Counted from the stretch's first letter, positions 38,067 through 49,185 are shown. The stretch: DNA of 64,000 bases from Stenotrophomonas sp. ATCM1_4 (GCF_004348115.1 NZ_QPFB01000001.1:3302028-3366027), one strand, 5' to 3'. Made by a program: numbers and translations. Notes: generated from the letters alone by a model not told the origin.

Positions 38067-39302
38067 TCAGGCGTCTCTTACGGCGGCCTGTTCGGTTCCG
38101 GGCATTGCGTCGGGTTCTCTTACGGCGTCGTCCTGCAACGCGTGATCGGCACCGGGCTCGGACTCGTTCTGCAGCGGATCCACGTCCAGCGGGCGGCGGA
38201 ACACCAGCGACGGCAGCAGCGTGGTCAGCGCCGCGTACAGCAGCAGTGCACCAAACAATACCGCCGGAATGGCGAAGCGCTCGCGCATGATCGCGGCCAG
38301 TACCAGGGTGAAGATCAGCGTCGGCGACAGTGCTAACGCCACCCGCAGGCTGGAACGGAAACTCTCGCCGAACATCAGCCGGCGTTGCAGCCAGACCACG
38401 CCGATGCGCAACGGCAGCACCACCAGCGTGATCACCAGCCCCAGCCCCAGCGCCTCGAAGCTCAGCGCTTCGCTCGGCACCTTGGTGCCGGCATTGAAGA
38501 AGTAGAACGGCACGAAGAACGAAGCGAACAGGCGCAGCGCATGCAGGTTGTCATGCGAGGCCAACGACGGCATGCGCTGCTGCAGGAGGCGTGCCACCAG
38601 CCCTGCGATGAAGGCGCCCACCAGGTAATACACGCCCAGCGAATAGGTGATGTAGGCCGCGAGCATGCCCACCATCACCAGCAGCGAGAACTCCGAGCCG
38701 GGTGCATGCGGCGCCACCCAGCGCCCCAGGGCGATGAACAGCAACGGCAGGCCGACCATCATCGCGATCAGGGCCAGGCTGGACAGCCCCATGTGCAGCG
38801 GATCCCCGGCCTGCAGCACGACGAACAGCGCCGCCAGCGCCAGCAGTTCACCGGCAATGGCCTTGCTGCTCACCCAGAACCGTTCGGCCTCGTCCAGCCC
38901 GAGCTGCGACAGCGAGTCCATGATGAAGCCGGTCGACGGCGTCAGCAGCGCCAGCGCCAGCAGGGCCGCGGCCTGCCACGGGAGGCCGGCGTAATGCCAG
39001 GCCAGCCAGGCCACGCCGGTGAGCGTGGCGCTGCGGATCACCAGATGCGCCAACAGCGGCCACATGCCCTTGCGCAGGTCGGCCAGGTCAACCTCCAGGC
39101 CGGCGAACAGGAACAGCGAGGAGATGCCCAGCGTGGCCAGCAGGCCGACCACCGGGTCGTGCGCGCTGTTGCCCAGCCACAGCATCGCGGCGATGCCGAA
39201 CACCAGGCAGCTCAGCGGGGCGGGAATACTGAAACGCTGCAGCGCGCGCGGGATCACCAGCAACGCGAAGATCAGCAGCAGGTAGATGAGTTCCTTGCTC
39301 AT
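38067..39302 (-). CDS. CPA2-family cation/proton antiporter
   Basis: 411 residues from ATG 39302 (MSKELIYLLLIFALLVIPRAL). About 12 transmembrane helices fill residues 1-370, with the Na/H exchanger pattern LVFGIAAML, GLEVDLADLRK (the amphipathic stretch of CPA2 proteins) and TPSTGFIMDSL. There is no TrkA-N or TrkA-C domain; the C-terminus is a short acidic tail (ESEPGADHALQDD). It would exchange Na+ or K+ for H+ across the inner membrane; ion choice is not readable. It lies between the second kinase and the beta-lactamase, all on the minus strand. Confidence 0.88.
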   Translation of the reverse strand: MSKELIYLLLIFALLVIPRALQRFSIPAPLSCLVFGIAAMLWLGNSAHDPVVGLLATLGISSLFLFAGLEVDLADLRKGMWPLLAHLVIRSATLTGVAWLAWHYAGLPWQAAALLALALLTPSTGFIMDSLSQLGLDEAERFWVSSKAIAGELLALAALFVVLQAGDPLHMGLSSLALIAMMVGLPLLFIALGRWVAPHAPGSEFSLLVMVGMLAAYITYSLGVYYLVGAFIAGLVARLLQQRMPSLASHDNLHALRLFASFFVPFYFFNAGTKVPSEALSFEALGLGLVITLVVLPLRIGVVWLQRRLMFGESFRSSLRVALALSPTLIFTLVLAAIMRERFAIPAVLFGALLLYAALTTLLPSLVFRRPLDVDPLQNESEPGADHALQDDAVREPDAMPGTEQAAVRDA

Positions 39303-39370
39303 GGGAGCCTTTTGATTGCGACCGGATGCGCGGGTTGCGCGCACCGGCCACTGCCCCCGCGACGAACCCG

Positions 39371-40261
39371 TCAGCGCAGGCGGGCGCCAGCAAGCTCCCC
39401 CACGCGGCGCAGGATGCCATTGCGGCCGTCATCGTCCAGTGCAGAACCCTGCAGATAGCTGGCCAGGATCCACGGTGAACCGCCCGCGGCCGGCCACAGC
39501 ACGGCGATGTCGTTGGTGGTGTCCCTGCCGTTGCTGCCGGTCTTGTCACCGACCCGCCAGCCTTCGGGCAGGCCGGCCCGCAGGCGGGCATCGCCGGTTT
39601 CGTTGTCGATCAGCCAGTCCGCCAGCTGCTGGCGCGCAGCGGTGCCGAGCGCATCACCGAGCACGAACCGCTGCAGGTTGCCGGCCATCGCCGCCGGGCT
39701 GGTGGTGTCACGCGGGTCGTCCGGCGCGAAGCGGTTGGCTTCCGGCTCGTAGCGCGCGGTGACGGTCACCGCATCGCCCTGCGCGCGCAGGAACGCGGTC
39801 AGCCCGGCCGGCTCGCCGACCAGCGGCAGCAGCAGGTTGGCCGCCGCGTTGTCGCTGACGATCATCGTGGTCCGGCACAGGTCGCGCACGGTCATGTCCT
39901 TGCCGACATGGCGCTCGGTGCCCGGCGAGTTGCTGAGGATGTCATGCGCGCGCACCGGCACGCGCCGGTCCAGCGACAGCTGCCCTTGGTCGGCGGCATG
40001 CAGTACCGCCGCCGACAACAGGAACTTGAAGGTGCTGCACATCGGGAAGCGCTCCTCCATGCGGTGACCGATGCGCACGCCGCTGTCCGGATTCCACAGG
40101 CATACGCCGAGCCGGCCGCCACTGAGCGCTTCCAGCGCCGCGAAGTCATCGCCCGCCGGCGTCGCGCCGGCGCCCGCCCCAAGGCGCGCCAGCGCAGGCA
40201 TGGCCACGCTGCTGAGCAGGGCGGCACCTCCGAACTTCAGGAATTGGCGGCGGGCAAGCAT
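39371..40261 (-). CDS. Class A beta-lactamase, Stenotrophomonas L2 type
   Basis: Serine hydrolase that inactivates penicillins and cephalosporins in the periplasm. 296 residues from ATG 40261, supported by AAGGAG upstream. The N-terminus MLARRQFLKFGGAALL has a twin-arginine motif, so export by Tat is likely, as for L2. Active-site elements: S76-T-F-K79 (Ambler 70-73), S136DN138 (130-132), E172 in EPEAN (166-170) and K240TG (234-236). Similarity to L2 is clear by eye (MCSTFK, GKDMTVRDLCR, QQLADWLIDNETGDA, GWRVGDKTGSNG, NDIAVLWP). L2 enzymes have EPELN, so Ambler Leu169 is Ala here. Divergent from ampR, the usual L2 arrangement. Confidence 0.93.
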   Translation of the reverse strand: MLARRQFLKFGGAALLSSVAMPALARLGAGAGATPAGDDFAALEALSGGRLGVCLWNPDSGVRIGHRMEERFPMCSTFKFLLSAAVLHAADQGQLSLDRRVPVRAHDILSNSPGTERHVGKDMTVRDLCRTTMIVSDNAAANLLLPLVGEPAGLTAFLRAQGDAVTVTARYEPEANRFAPDDPRDTTSPAAMAGNLQRFVLGDALGTAARQQLADWLIDNETGDARLRAGLPEGWRVGDKTGSNGRDTTNDIAVLWPAAGGSPWILASYLQGSALDDDGRNGILRRVGELAGARLR

Positions 40262-40342
40262 GCGAACGCTCCTTGGCAATGGGTGGCCGTGAGTATTGGA
40301 AACCCGCCCCCTCGCCACCAGCGCGAATAATCAGCGGGAGCC

Positions 40343-40363
40343 ATTAGATAAATTTGTGGCAAT
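40343..40363. promoter_or_regulatory. Candidate AmpR operator between bla and ampR
   Basis: The 157-base gap between the divergent starts holds an AT-rich stretch in otherwise GC-rich DNA. ATT...AAT forms the ends and a T-N11-A pattern (T at 40349, A at 40361), the hallmark of LysR-type sites, lies inside. It is a weak match; the assignment rests mainly on position. Confidence 0.3.
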
Positions 40364-40427
40364 CACCCAAAACGGATCGCGGGAAGCGGAATAATGCCCC
40401 CGTCCATCATCACGCGTTATGGCTGCC

Positions 40428-41297
40428 ATGATCCGCCCCCAGCTCCCGCTCAATGCCCTGCGTGCCTTCGAGGCGGCGGCCCGGCACCTCAACTTCACCC
40501 GTGCGGCGCTGGAACTGTGCGTCAGCCAGGCCGCGTTGAGCCACCAGATCCGGACACTGGAGGACCGCCTGCAGGTCAGCCTGTTCCATCGCCTGCCGCG
40601 TGGGGTGGCACTGACCGACGAGGGCGCGGCGCTGTACCCGGTGCTGACCGAGGCCTTCGACCGCATGGCGATCGCACTGGACCGCTTCGTCGGCGGTCGC
40701 TTCCGCGAAGTACTGACGGTGGGCGTGGTCGGCACCTTCGCCACCGGCTGGCTGCTGCCGCGGCTGGTCGATTTCGAGGCCGCGCATCCGGACATCGAAC
40801 TGCGCGTGCAGACCCACAACAACCGCATCGATCTGGCTGGCGAAGGCCTGGATTTCGCGATCCGCTTCGGCGACGGCGACTGGCAGGGCCAGGACTGCAC
40901 GGCCATCGTCGATGCCCCGTTCGCACCTGCCTGCGCTCCGGCGCTGGCGCGCCGGCTCAAGCGTGCGCGCGACCTGGCCAACGTACCGTTGCTGCGCTCG
41001 TACCGCGGCGATGAGTGGCCGCGCTGGTTGCAGGCGGCCGGTGTCAGTGGCGTGGAAGCCCGCGGGCCGATGTTCGACTCTTCGCTGACGCTGGCCAGCG
41101 CAGCCGCGGCGGGGACCGGCGTGGCCTTGCTGCCGCTGCGCATGTTCGAGCAGGAACTGGCCGAGGGGCGATTGGTGCAACCGTTCGCGCAGACATTGGC
41201 GCTCGGGCGTTACTGGTTGACGCGGCTGCGCTCACGCGAGGAGCGTGAGGCGATGAAGCGGTTCCGATTGTGGTTGGGGGGGCAGGAAGGGGGTTAG
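40428..41297 (+). CDS. ampR: AmpR-like LysR-family regulator of the beta-lactamase
   Basis: 289 residues from ATG 40428 (MIRPQLPLNALRAFE), the same length and N-terminus style as known AmpR proteins; ATG 40419 would add three residues. The winged helix-turn-helix lies at about 8-65 (LNFTRAALELCVSQAALSHQIRTLEDRLQVSLFHR). The effector domain has the AmpR-type stretches VGVVGTFATGWLLPRLVDF and THNNRIDLAGEGLDFAIRFGDG. AmpR senses muropeptides from cell-wall recycling and activates the divergent beta-lactamase gene. The pairing here supports inducible resistance. No clear ribosome binding site is visible for either start. Confidence 0.9.
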   Translation: MIRPQLPLNALRAFEAAARHLNFTRAALELCVSQAALSHQIRTLEDRLQVSLFHRLPRGVALTDEGAALYPVLTEAFDRMAIALDRFVGGRFREVLTVGVVGTFATGWLLPRLVDFEAAHPDIELRVQTHNNRIDLAGEGLDFAIRFGDGDWQGQDCTAIVDAPFAPACAPALARRLKRARDLANVPLLRSYRGDEWPRWLQAAGVSGVEARGPMFDSSLTLASAAAAGTGVALLPLRMFEQELAEGRLVQPFAQTLALGRYWLTRLRSREEREAMKRFRLWLGGQEGG

Positions 41298-41365
41298 GCC
41301 GGTGGCTGGCCTTGGGCGGCGTGACGGGAGCAAAAGCAGGAAGCGGGGAACGGGAGCAGACACTA

Positions 41366-41490
41366 CCCCTCCCCAGCCCTCCCCTTGGCTGCGCCAAAGG
41401 GAGGGGGCGGTTCATGCGATCTGGCAGCGCGCCGCCAAGCCTGCTCTTGCCCCTCCCTTTGGCGCAGCCAAGGGGAGGGTTGGGGAGGGG
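41366..41490. repeat. Inverted pair of 40-bp GC-rich repeats (REPIN-like element)
   Basis: The arms at 41366-41405 and 41451-41490 are near-perfect reverse complements (one clear difference, AGCCC against AACCC). Each also contains its own internal inverted repeat around TTGGCTGCGCCAA. They bracket 45 bases of unique DNA in the 273-base gap between ampR and the ABC-F gene. This is the doublet layout of REP-derived mobile repeats. It could also act as a terminator for the two convergent genes. I see nothing else in this gap. Confidence 0.8.
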
Positions 41491-41570
41491 TCGGCTTTGG
41501 CTGTTGCAGTTGCCGGGAATGCCTTTATTCCAGCACTCTGGGCGTCGCGGCCCAGCCCGCATCTGCCGCG

Positions 41571-43448
<1,878 letters not shown>

Positions 43449-43762
43449 GAGGGGGTCCGTTATAACGAAAAGGAATGTAGACGTAAGGAACATTCCTGCG
43501 ACGCGATTCTAGCGTTAACGAATACTTGACTCACTTCCCATTGCCGCATTGCACCCTTCCGCGCGCATGGGGAACCGGTACTTGCCCGGTCAGATGTCTG
43601 TCACCCGATCCAATATTGCTTTCAAAAGCAACGATTTAGACGCGGCGAAACGGTTTGACACGAGGTAAATTTTTGGTTAATCCGTTAATGGCGCACCGCA
43701 GAGATCCGCGAAACGCATCACCTTTCGCCCGGCGCCGCCCCCACAATCGGAGCTGCAATCTG
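43449..43762. other. 313-base gap, promoter region of the TonB receptor
   Basis: No gene is visible. The stretch is more AT-rich than its surroundings, especially 43600-43690. It holds the divergent starts of the ABC-F gene and the TonB receptor gene, and the promoter annotated at 43655-43683. No Fur-like palindrome was obvious. Confidence 0.6.
43655..43683 (+). promoter_or_regulatory. Sigma-70-type promoter for the first TonB receptor
   Basis: TTGACA (43655-43660, perfect -35), 17-base spacer, then TAATCC (43678-43683) as a moderate -10. It would place transcription start near 43690 and leave about 73 bases of leader before the ATG at 43763. Confidence 0.55.
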
Positions 43763-46174
43763 ATGAACCGCAAGTCCAGTACGCTCGCCATCGCCATCGC
43801 CGTCGCAATCGCCCTGTCCACCCCGGCCCTGCCCGCTCTGGCCCAGTCCGGTGCCCAGACCCTGGACACCGTGATCGTCACCGGTACCCGCGTGGCCGAC
43901 CGCACCGTCGCCGAGTCGCAATCGCCCATCGACATCATCACCCCCGAGGCCCTGCAGTCCACCGGCACCTCGGAGCTGGCCACCGCGCTGTCGCGCGCCC
44001 TGCCCTCGCTGAACTTCCCGCGCCCGGCGCTGACCGACGGCACCAGCGGCATCCGCCCGGCGCAGCTGCGCGGCCTGTCCCCGGACCAGGTGCTGGTGCT
44101 GGTCAACGGCAAGCGCCGCCACACCTCGGCCCAGATCAACGTCAACGGCACCATCGGCCGTGGTTCCTCGGCGGTGGACATCAACGCCATCCCGATCGCC
44201 GCCATCGAGCGGGTGGAAGTGCTGCGTGACGGCGCCTCGGCCCAGTATGGCTCCGACGCCATCGCCGGCGTGGTCAACATCGTGCTCAAGGGCAGTGGCA
44301 GCGGCGGCAGCCTGGCGGTGGACTACGGCCAGTATTCGGCCGGCGATGGCAACAAGTACCAGCTCTCCGGCGACGCCGGCATCGGCTTCGCCGACGACCG
44401 CGGCAGCCTGCACGTGGCCGGCCAGGTCAGTCAGCAGGACGAGAGCAACCGCGCCGGCCCGTACCTGGGCACCTCGCCCAACATCGGCAACTTCCCGGAC
44501 ATCGGCGAGAAGACCTTCGTCGTCGGCGACCCCCGCGTGGATGCCACCGCGGTGTCGGCCAACCTCACCTTCAATTTCAGCGACAACGTCACCGGCTACG
44601 CCAACGCGCTGCTGAGCAACCGCGACATCACCTCCTTCGCGTTCTACCGCTCGCCCAACCACAACAACCAGGGCGCGCTGCTGGCGCAGGTGTACCCGAA
44701 CGGCTTCACGCCGCAGATCAACCAGTACTCCCGGGATCGCTCGATCGTGGCCGGCGTCAAGGGCAGCACCGAGGGCGGCTTCAGCTGGGACGTGAGCGCC
44801 AACCATGGCGAGAACACGCTGGATTTCCACACCCGCAACAGCATCAACTACACCTACGGCCCGGGCAGCCAGACCAGCTTCTACGACGGCCGCCTGGAGT
44901 ACAGCCAGGACATCCTCAACGCCGACTTCACCCAGGCGCTGGACTGGGGCCTGGCGTACCCGGTGACGCTGTCCTTCGGCGCTGAGTACCGCAAGGAGAA
45001 GTGGAAGCAGCTGCCGGGCGAGGCGGCGTCCTACAACGATGGCGGCCTGGGCATCCCGGGCTCGCTGTTCGGCGCGCAGGGCTTCGGTGGCTTCACGCCG
45101 AACAACCAAGTGGACGCCGACCGCCACAACTACGCGGTCTACGCGGGCCTTGAGGCCGACCTCACCGACAAGTTCTCCGCCGGCCTGACTGGCCGCTACG
45201 AGGACTACTCCGACTTCGGCGACAAATTCTCCGGCAAGCTGTCCGCGCGCTATGCCTTCACCGACAAGGTCGCGCTGCGCGCCACCGCCTCCACCGGTTT
45301 CCGCGCGCCGTCGCTGGCCCAGCAGAGCTACCAGGCGGTGACCAGCTCGATCACCGACGGCGTGTTCTACGAGAAGGGCACGTTCCCGGCCAACAGCGCC
45401 GCGGCGCGGGCGCTGGGCTCGGCGCCGTTGAAGGCCGAGTCGTCCACGTCCTACAGCGCCGGCCTGGTGCTGCAGCCGGTGGACCGCCTGTACGTGACCG
45501 TCGATGCCTACCAGATCGACATCGACGACCGCATCATCCTGTCCTCCAACATCAACAGCACCCCGGCCGCGCAGGCGCTGCTGTCCGGCCTGGGCCTGCC
45601 GCAGGTCACCCAGTTCGCCTACTTCACCAACGGCCTGGACACCCGCACCCGCGGCGTGGACGTCGTCTCCAGCTACACCGTGCCGTTCAGCGCCAGCAGC
45701 CTGGAGCTGACTGCCGCCTACAGCTACAACGAGACCGAGGTGAAGAAGTTCGCCGCCTCGCCGGCCGCCTTCGCGGCGCTGGGCATCACCCAGTCGCTGA
45801 TCGGCCGCGACGAGATCGGCCGCATCGAGGACAGCTTCCCGCGTGACAAGGCGATCCTGAGCGGCACCTGGCGCTCGGACCGCTGGGAGCTGGGCCTGGC
45901 AGCCACGCGCCACGGCAGCTTCACGGTGCGCAACTCGGCCAGTGCCGCCCGCGACCAGACCTACGATGCCAAGTGGATCGTGGACGCCTCGGCCAGCTTC
46001 AAGCCGAGCGAGAACTGGAAGCTCACCGTCGGTGCGGACAACCTGCTGGACGAGTACCCGGACCGCGTCGAGAACCTGGTGAACTCCACCTACGGGATGA
46101 TGCCGTACAGCAACTACTCGCCGTTCGGCTTCAACGGCGCCTATGTCTACGGCCGCATCAGCTACAGCTGGTAA
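43763..46174 (+). CDS. TonB-dependent outer-membrane receptor
   Basis: 803 residues from ATG 43763. Signal peptide (MNRKSSTLAIAIAVAIALS..., cleaved after ALA near residue 25). TonB box DTVIVTGTR, plug domain (about 40-165, with LRGLSPDQVLVLVNGKRRH and ERVEVLRDGASAQYGSDAIAGVVNIV), then a 22-strand type barrel to the C-terminus. The terminal YVYGRISYSW ends in the aromatic Trp typical of barrel proteins. No STN domain, so no surface-signalling role is indicated. The ligand is unknown; no adjacent catabolic or siderophore genes help. It resembles the receptor at 60453-62891. GGAG lies 10 bases upstream of the start. Confidence 0.93.
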   Translation: MNRKSSTLAIAIAVAIALSTPALPALAQSGAQTLDTVIVTGTRVADRTVAESQSPIDIITPEALQSTGTSELATALSRALPSLNFPRPALTDGTSGIRPAQLRGLSPDQVLVLVNGKRRHTSAQINVNGTIGRGSSAVDINAIPIAAIERVEVLRDGASAQYGSDAIAGVVNIVLKGSGSGGSLAVDYGQYSAGDGNKYQLSGDAGIGFADDRGSLHVAGQVSQQDESNRAGPYLGTSPNIGNFPDIGEKTFVVGDPRVDATAVSANLTFNFSDNVTGYANALLSNRDITSFAFYRSPNHNNQGALLAQVYPNGFTPQINQYSRDRSIVAGVKGSTEGGFSWDVSANHGENTLDFHTRNSINYTYGPGSQTSFYDGRLEYSQDILNADFTQALDWGLAYPVTLSFGAEYRKEKWKQLPGEAASYNDGGLGIPGSLFGAQGFGGFTPNNQVDADRHNYAVYAGLEADLTDKFSAGLTGRYEDYSDFGDKFSGKLSARYAFTDKVALRATASTGFRAPSLAQQSYQAVTSSITDGVFYEKGTFPANSAAARALGSAPLKAESSTSYSAGLVLQPVDRLYVTVDAYQIDIDDRIILSSNINSTPAAQALLSGLGLPQVTQFAYFTNGLDTRTRGVDVVSSYTVPFSASSLELTAAYSYNETEVKKFAASPAAFAALGITQSLIGRDEIGRIEDSFPRDKAILSGTWRSDRWELGLAATRHGSFTVRNSASAARDQTYDAKWIVDASASFKPSENWKLTVGADNLLDEYPDRVENLVNSTYGMMPYSNYSPFGFNGAYVYGRISYSW

Positions 46175-46192
46175 GGACGCCCCCGCGTCGTG

Positions 46193-46230
46193 AAAGGAAG
46201 GTGCCCCGGGAGACCGGGGCATTTTCCTTT
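46193..46230 (+). terminator. Terminator of the first TonB receptor gene
   Basis: TGCCCCGG pairs with CCGGGGCA around GAGA, with an outer AAAGGAA/TTCCTTT stem, then T-rich sequence; it starts 19 bases after the stop. Confidence 0.9.
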
Positions 46231-46358
46231 GTGGGCGACGGGGCTCACCCTTCCACCCGCGCAACAAAGAAAATCCAGATTTTTCATCCACTTTGCCGCA
46301 TGAAAAGCAATGCGGCCTTTAGAATCGAGGCATCCCCCACCCGACCCCGCGAGCCCTG

Positions 46359-48065
46359 ATGCACCATGACACCGCCCTGATCAACATGATTGCCATCGGC
46401 CTGGGCCTCGCCTTCGTGCTCGGCGCCCTGGCCAACAAGGTGCGGCTGTCGCCGCTGGTTGGCTATCTGATCGCAGGTGTCATCGTCGGCCCGTTCACCC
46501 CCGGCTTCGTCGCCGACCAGGCGCTGGCCAACCAGCTGGCCGAGATCGGCGTGATGCTGCTGATGTTCGGCGTGGGCCTGCACTTCTCGCTGAAGGACCT
46601 GATGGAGGTCAAGACGATCGCCATTCCCGGAGCGATCGGCCAGATCCTGGTCGCCACCCTGCTCGGCTGGGGCGTGGCCACGCTGATGGGCTGGCCGGTG
46701 TTGCACGGGGTGATCTTCGGCTTCTCGCTGGCCACCGCCTCCACCGTGGTGCTGCTGCGCGCCATGGAGGAACGCCGCCTGCTGGAGACCACGCGCGGCA
46801 AGATCGCGGTGGGCTGGCTGATCGTGGAAGACCTGGCCTGCGTGCTGGCCCTGGTGATGATGCCGGTGATCGCCGAGGTGTTCGGCCCGGAAGCCAGCGG
46901 CAAGAGCCCCTCGCTGATGGGGCTGCTCGGCTCGATCGGCTGGACCTTCGTGCAGTTGGGCCTGTTCGTGGTGGTAATGCTGGTGGTCGGGCGCCGGGTC
47001 ATCCCGTGGGTGCTGGAGAAGGTCGCCGGCACCGGTTCGCGCGAACTGTTCACCCTGAGCGTGCTGGCCATCGCGCTGGGCGTGGCCTTCGGTGCCGCGG
47101 CACTGTTCGGTGTGTCGTTCGCGCTGGGCGCGTTCTTCGCCGGCATGATGCTCAACGAGTCCGAGCTCAGCCACAAGGCCGCGCACGACTCGCTGCCGTT
47201 GCGCGACGCCTTCGCGGTGCTGTTCTTCATCTCGGTGGGCATGCTGTTCAACCCGGCGATCATCGTCGAGCACCCGTGGCAGGTGCTGGCCACCGTGCTG
47301 ATCATCATGTTCGGCAAGTCGGCCGCCGCCTTCTTCATCGTGCGCGCGTTCGGCCATTCCAAGGGCACCGCGCTGACCATTTCCGCCTCGCTGGCGCAGA
47401 TCGGCGAGTTCGCCTTCATCATCGCCGGGCTCGGCGTGGCGCTGAAGATCCTGCCGCCGGAAGGCCAATCGCTGGTACTGGCCGGCGCGCTGGTCTCGAT
47501 CATGCTCAACCCGCTGGTGTTCGGCCTGCTCGACCGCTGGCAGGCACGCCACAAGGAAACCACGCCGGTGCCGGAAGTACCGGACATCCCGCCGGGCCCG
47601 TCGCTGGACCTGCACGACCATGCCATCGTCATCGGCTATGGCCGCGTCGGTAGCGAGCTGGCGCAGGTGCTGCGCGACCGCGGCGTACCGGTGCTGGTGA
47701 TCGACGACAACCGCGAGCACGTCGAGCGCGCGCATGCGGCCGGCATCCCCGGCATCCGTGGCAGTGCGGCGGCCGACCGCGTGCTGGCCGAAGCCCATCC
47801 AGAGCGCGCCAAGATCGCCGTGCTGGCGATCCCGCAGCCGCTGGAATCGGGCGAGGCACTGGCCAAGCTGCGCGCGATCAACCCCAACCTGACCCTGCTG
47901 GCACGCGCGCACAGCGACGCCGAAGTCCGCCACCTGCTCGAGCACGGCGCCGATGGCACGGTGATGGCCGAGCGCGAGCTGGCCTACTCGCTGGCGGAGA
48001 TGATCCTGTCCACCCCGCCCTACCGCAGCCTGCGCCCCGGCGCGGCGGCCACGCTCGGCGCCTGA
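46359..48065 (+). CDS. ybaL: YbaL-type cation/proton antiporter with TrkA-N domain
   Basis: 568 residues. The membrane part (about 1-400) has the CPA2 pattern; the N-terminal third closely follows E. coli YbaL (LSPLVGYLIAGVIVGPFTPGFVADQALANQLAEIGVML and FGVGLHFSLKDLMEVK). The C-terminal RCK/TrkA-N Rossmann domain (about 415-545) has HAIVIGYGRVGSELAQVL with the GxGxxG-like nucleotide motif and the acidic VIDDNREH after beta-2. Such domains let NAD(H) or nucleotides gate the transporter; the KefB/KefC relatives are glutathione-gated K+ effluxers. Ion and trigger are inferred only. Follows the TonB gene after a terminator, so it is a separate unit. Confidence 0.92.
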   Translation: MHHDTALINMIAIGLGLAFVLGALANKVRLSPLVGYLIAGVIVGPFTPGFVADQALANQLAEIGVMLLMFGVGLHFSLKDLMEVKTIAIPGAIGQILVATLLGWGVATLMGWPVLHGVIFGFSLATASTVVLLRAMEERRLLETTRGKIAVGWLIVEDLACVLALVMMPVIAEVFGPEASGKSPSLMGLLGSIGWTFVQLGLFVVVMLVVGRRVIPWVLEKVAGTGSRELFTLSVLAIALGVAFGAAALFGVSFALGAFFAGMMLNESELSHKAAHDSLPLRDAFAVLFFISVGMLFNPAIIVEHPWQVLATVLIIMFGKSAAAFFIVRAFGHSKGTALTISASLAQIGEFAFIIAGLGVALKILPPEGQSLVLAGALVSIMLNPLVFGLLDRWQARHKETTPVPEVPDIPPGPSLDLHDHAIVIGYGRVGSELAQVLRDRGVPVLVIDDNREHVERAHAAGIPGIRGSAAADRVLAEAHPERAKIAVLAIPQPLESGEALAKLRAINPNLTLLARAHSDAEVRHLLEHGADGTVMAERELAYSLAEMILSTPPYRSLRPGAAATLGA

Positions 48066-48231
48066 CCCAACGCCAGCAGGGCGATGGAATGTCGGTGTAC
48101 CGGGTGCCCCCGGGCCTGCGCCCACGACCCAAGCCATGTGAGCGACCTCGGCCGCAAAGCTGAGCCACTCCGCACCGTGATGGGAGCGCTGCAATTGCAG
48201 TCACCTGACCGCCGGTTGCATCGCCTGCTTC

Positions 48232-48245
48232 GCGGCCAAGGCCGC
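48232..48245. repeat. Short REP-like palindrome
   Basis: GCGGCC and GGCCGC surround AA, inside CTTCGCGGCCAAGGCCGCTC, a motif that occurs as dispersed repeats in Pseudomonas and Xanthomonadaceae. It lies in the 196-base gap between the convergent ybaL and AraC/GyrI genes, which contains nothing else I can name. Confidence 0.4.
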
Positions 48246-48261
48246 TCCTGCCTCCGCCCTT

Positions 48262-49143
48262 TCAACCCACCAGCGGCAGGTGGATGTCGGCGCGCAGGAT
48301 CGCCTCGGGAGTGTGCTCCGGGTCATCCAGGAAGTGGTAATGCAGCGGCACATCGCGCAGCGCATGACCACTGGCCGGCAACCACTCCGCCAGCAACCGG
48401 TCGGTTGCCTCCTCAAGCCCGGAATAGCTGCCGACATGGCGCAGCCGCGCCCATTGACCACCGCCCATGCGCCGCAGCTGCAACGGCTCGGGCAGGGCGG
48501 GGATCGTCGCGTCCAGGGCAAGCGCGCAATCGAAGCGCAACGCTTCGGCCGGCAGTTCGCGATGGTCGTCCACCGGGATACCAATCAGCTGCTGCAACTG
48601 CTCGACCAGCCCCTGCTCCGCCGCCCAGCCGAACAGCAGGCCGAACGCACCATCCAGGTCGTCGAACGCCCCCTGTGCACGCATCGCAACCACTTCGAAC
48701 GGCTCCAGCGTCACCACCTCCACGCTCAGCGGTGCCGCCGCTGCGGTGGATCCGCTGGCGGGCCGGGAGAGCCCGGCGACATGCCGCTCCAGCAGGCCCG
48801 GGTCAGCACGCAGTTCGGTGGGGCTGGCATTCAACGTTTCGCGCAGCACCCGCGCCAGTGCCTGCGGGGTGTCATAACCGGCCAGCAATGCGATCTCGGT
48901 GACGCTGGCATCGCTTCGGCCAAGACGCTGCAGGGTCTTGAGCAGGCGCAGCCGCTGCACCGTGCGACCGATGGTCTCGCCAGTCAGCGCCCGGTAAACG
49001 CGGTGGAAATGGAACGGCGAGTAATGCGCCACCGCCGCCAGCGCTTCCAGGTCCGGCAGCGGGCCACCGTCGTTGACCGCCTGCTGCAGGCAGGCAACCA
49101 CGCGATCGAGCCGGGGCAAATGGGAGACGGCCTGCGTTTTCAT
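48262..49143 (-). CDS. AraC-family regulator with GyrI-like effector domain
   Basis: 293 residues. The N-terminal AraC/XylS DNA-binding domain (about 10-110) has two helix-turn-helices (LEALAAVAHYSPFHFHRVYRALTG and VTEIALLAGYDTPQALARVLRE). The C-terminal GyrI/BmrR-like domain (about 140-293, VVTLEPFEVVAMRAQGAFDDLDGAFGLLF...LHYHFLDDPEHTPEAILRADIHLPL) binds bulky small molecules in related proteins such as Rob and SbmC. The DNA-binding part being first and the sensor last is the Rob-like order. Ligand and targets unknown. It lies next to a LysR gene on the same strand but 42 bases away. Confidence 0.9.
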   Translation of the reverse strand: MKTQAVSHLPRLDRVVACLQQAVNDGGPLPDLEALAAVAHYSPFHFHRVYRALTGETIGRTVQRLRLLKTLQRLGRSDASVTEIALLAGYDTPQALARVLRETLNASPTELRADPGLLERHVAGLSRPASGSTAAAAPLSVEVVTLEPFEVVAMRAQGAFDDLDGAFGLLFGWAAEQGLVEQLQQLIGIPVDDHRELPAEALRFDCALALDATIPALPEPLQLRRMGGGQWARLRHVGSYSGLEEATDRLLAEWLPASGHALRDVPLHYHFLDDPEHTPEAILRADIHLPLVG

Positions 49144-49185
49144 GATCGAACTCCGTTGAAGGTGGTCCCATTCCAGCAGCCGTGC

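Noticed and set aside
43718..46291. 857-codon open frame opposite the first TonB receptor
   Set aside because: Antisense shadow of a well-supported receptor; composition (V, G, A, R, H) matches reverse-complemented high-GC codons and no motif is present.
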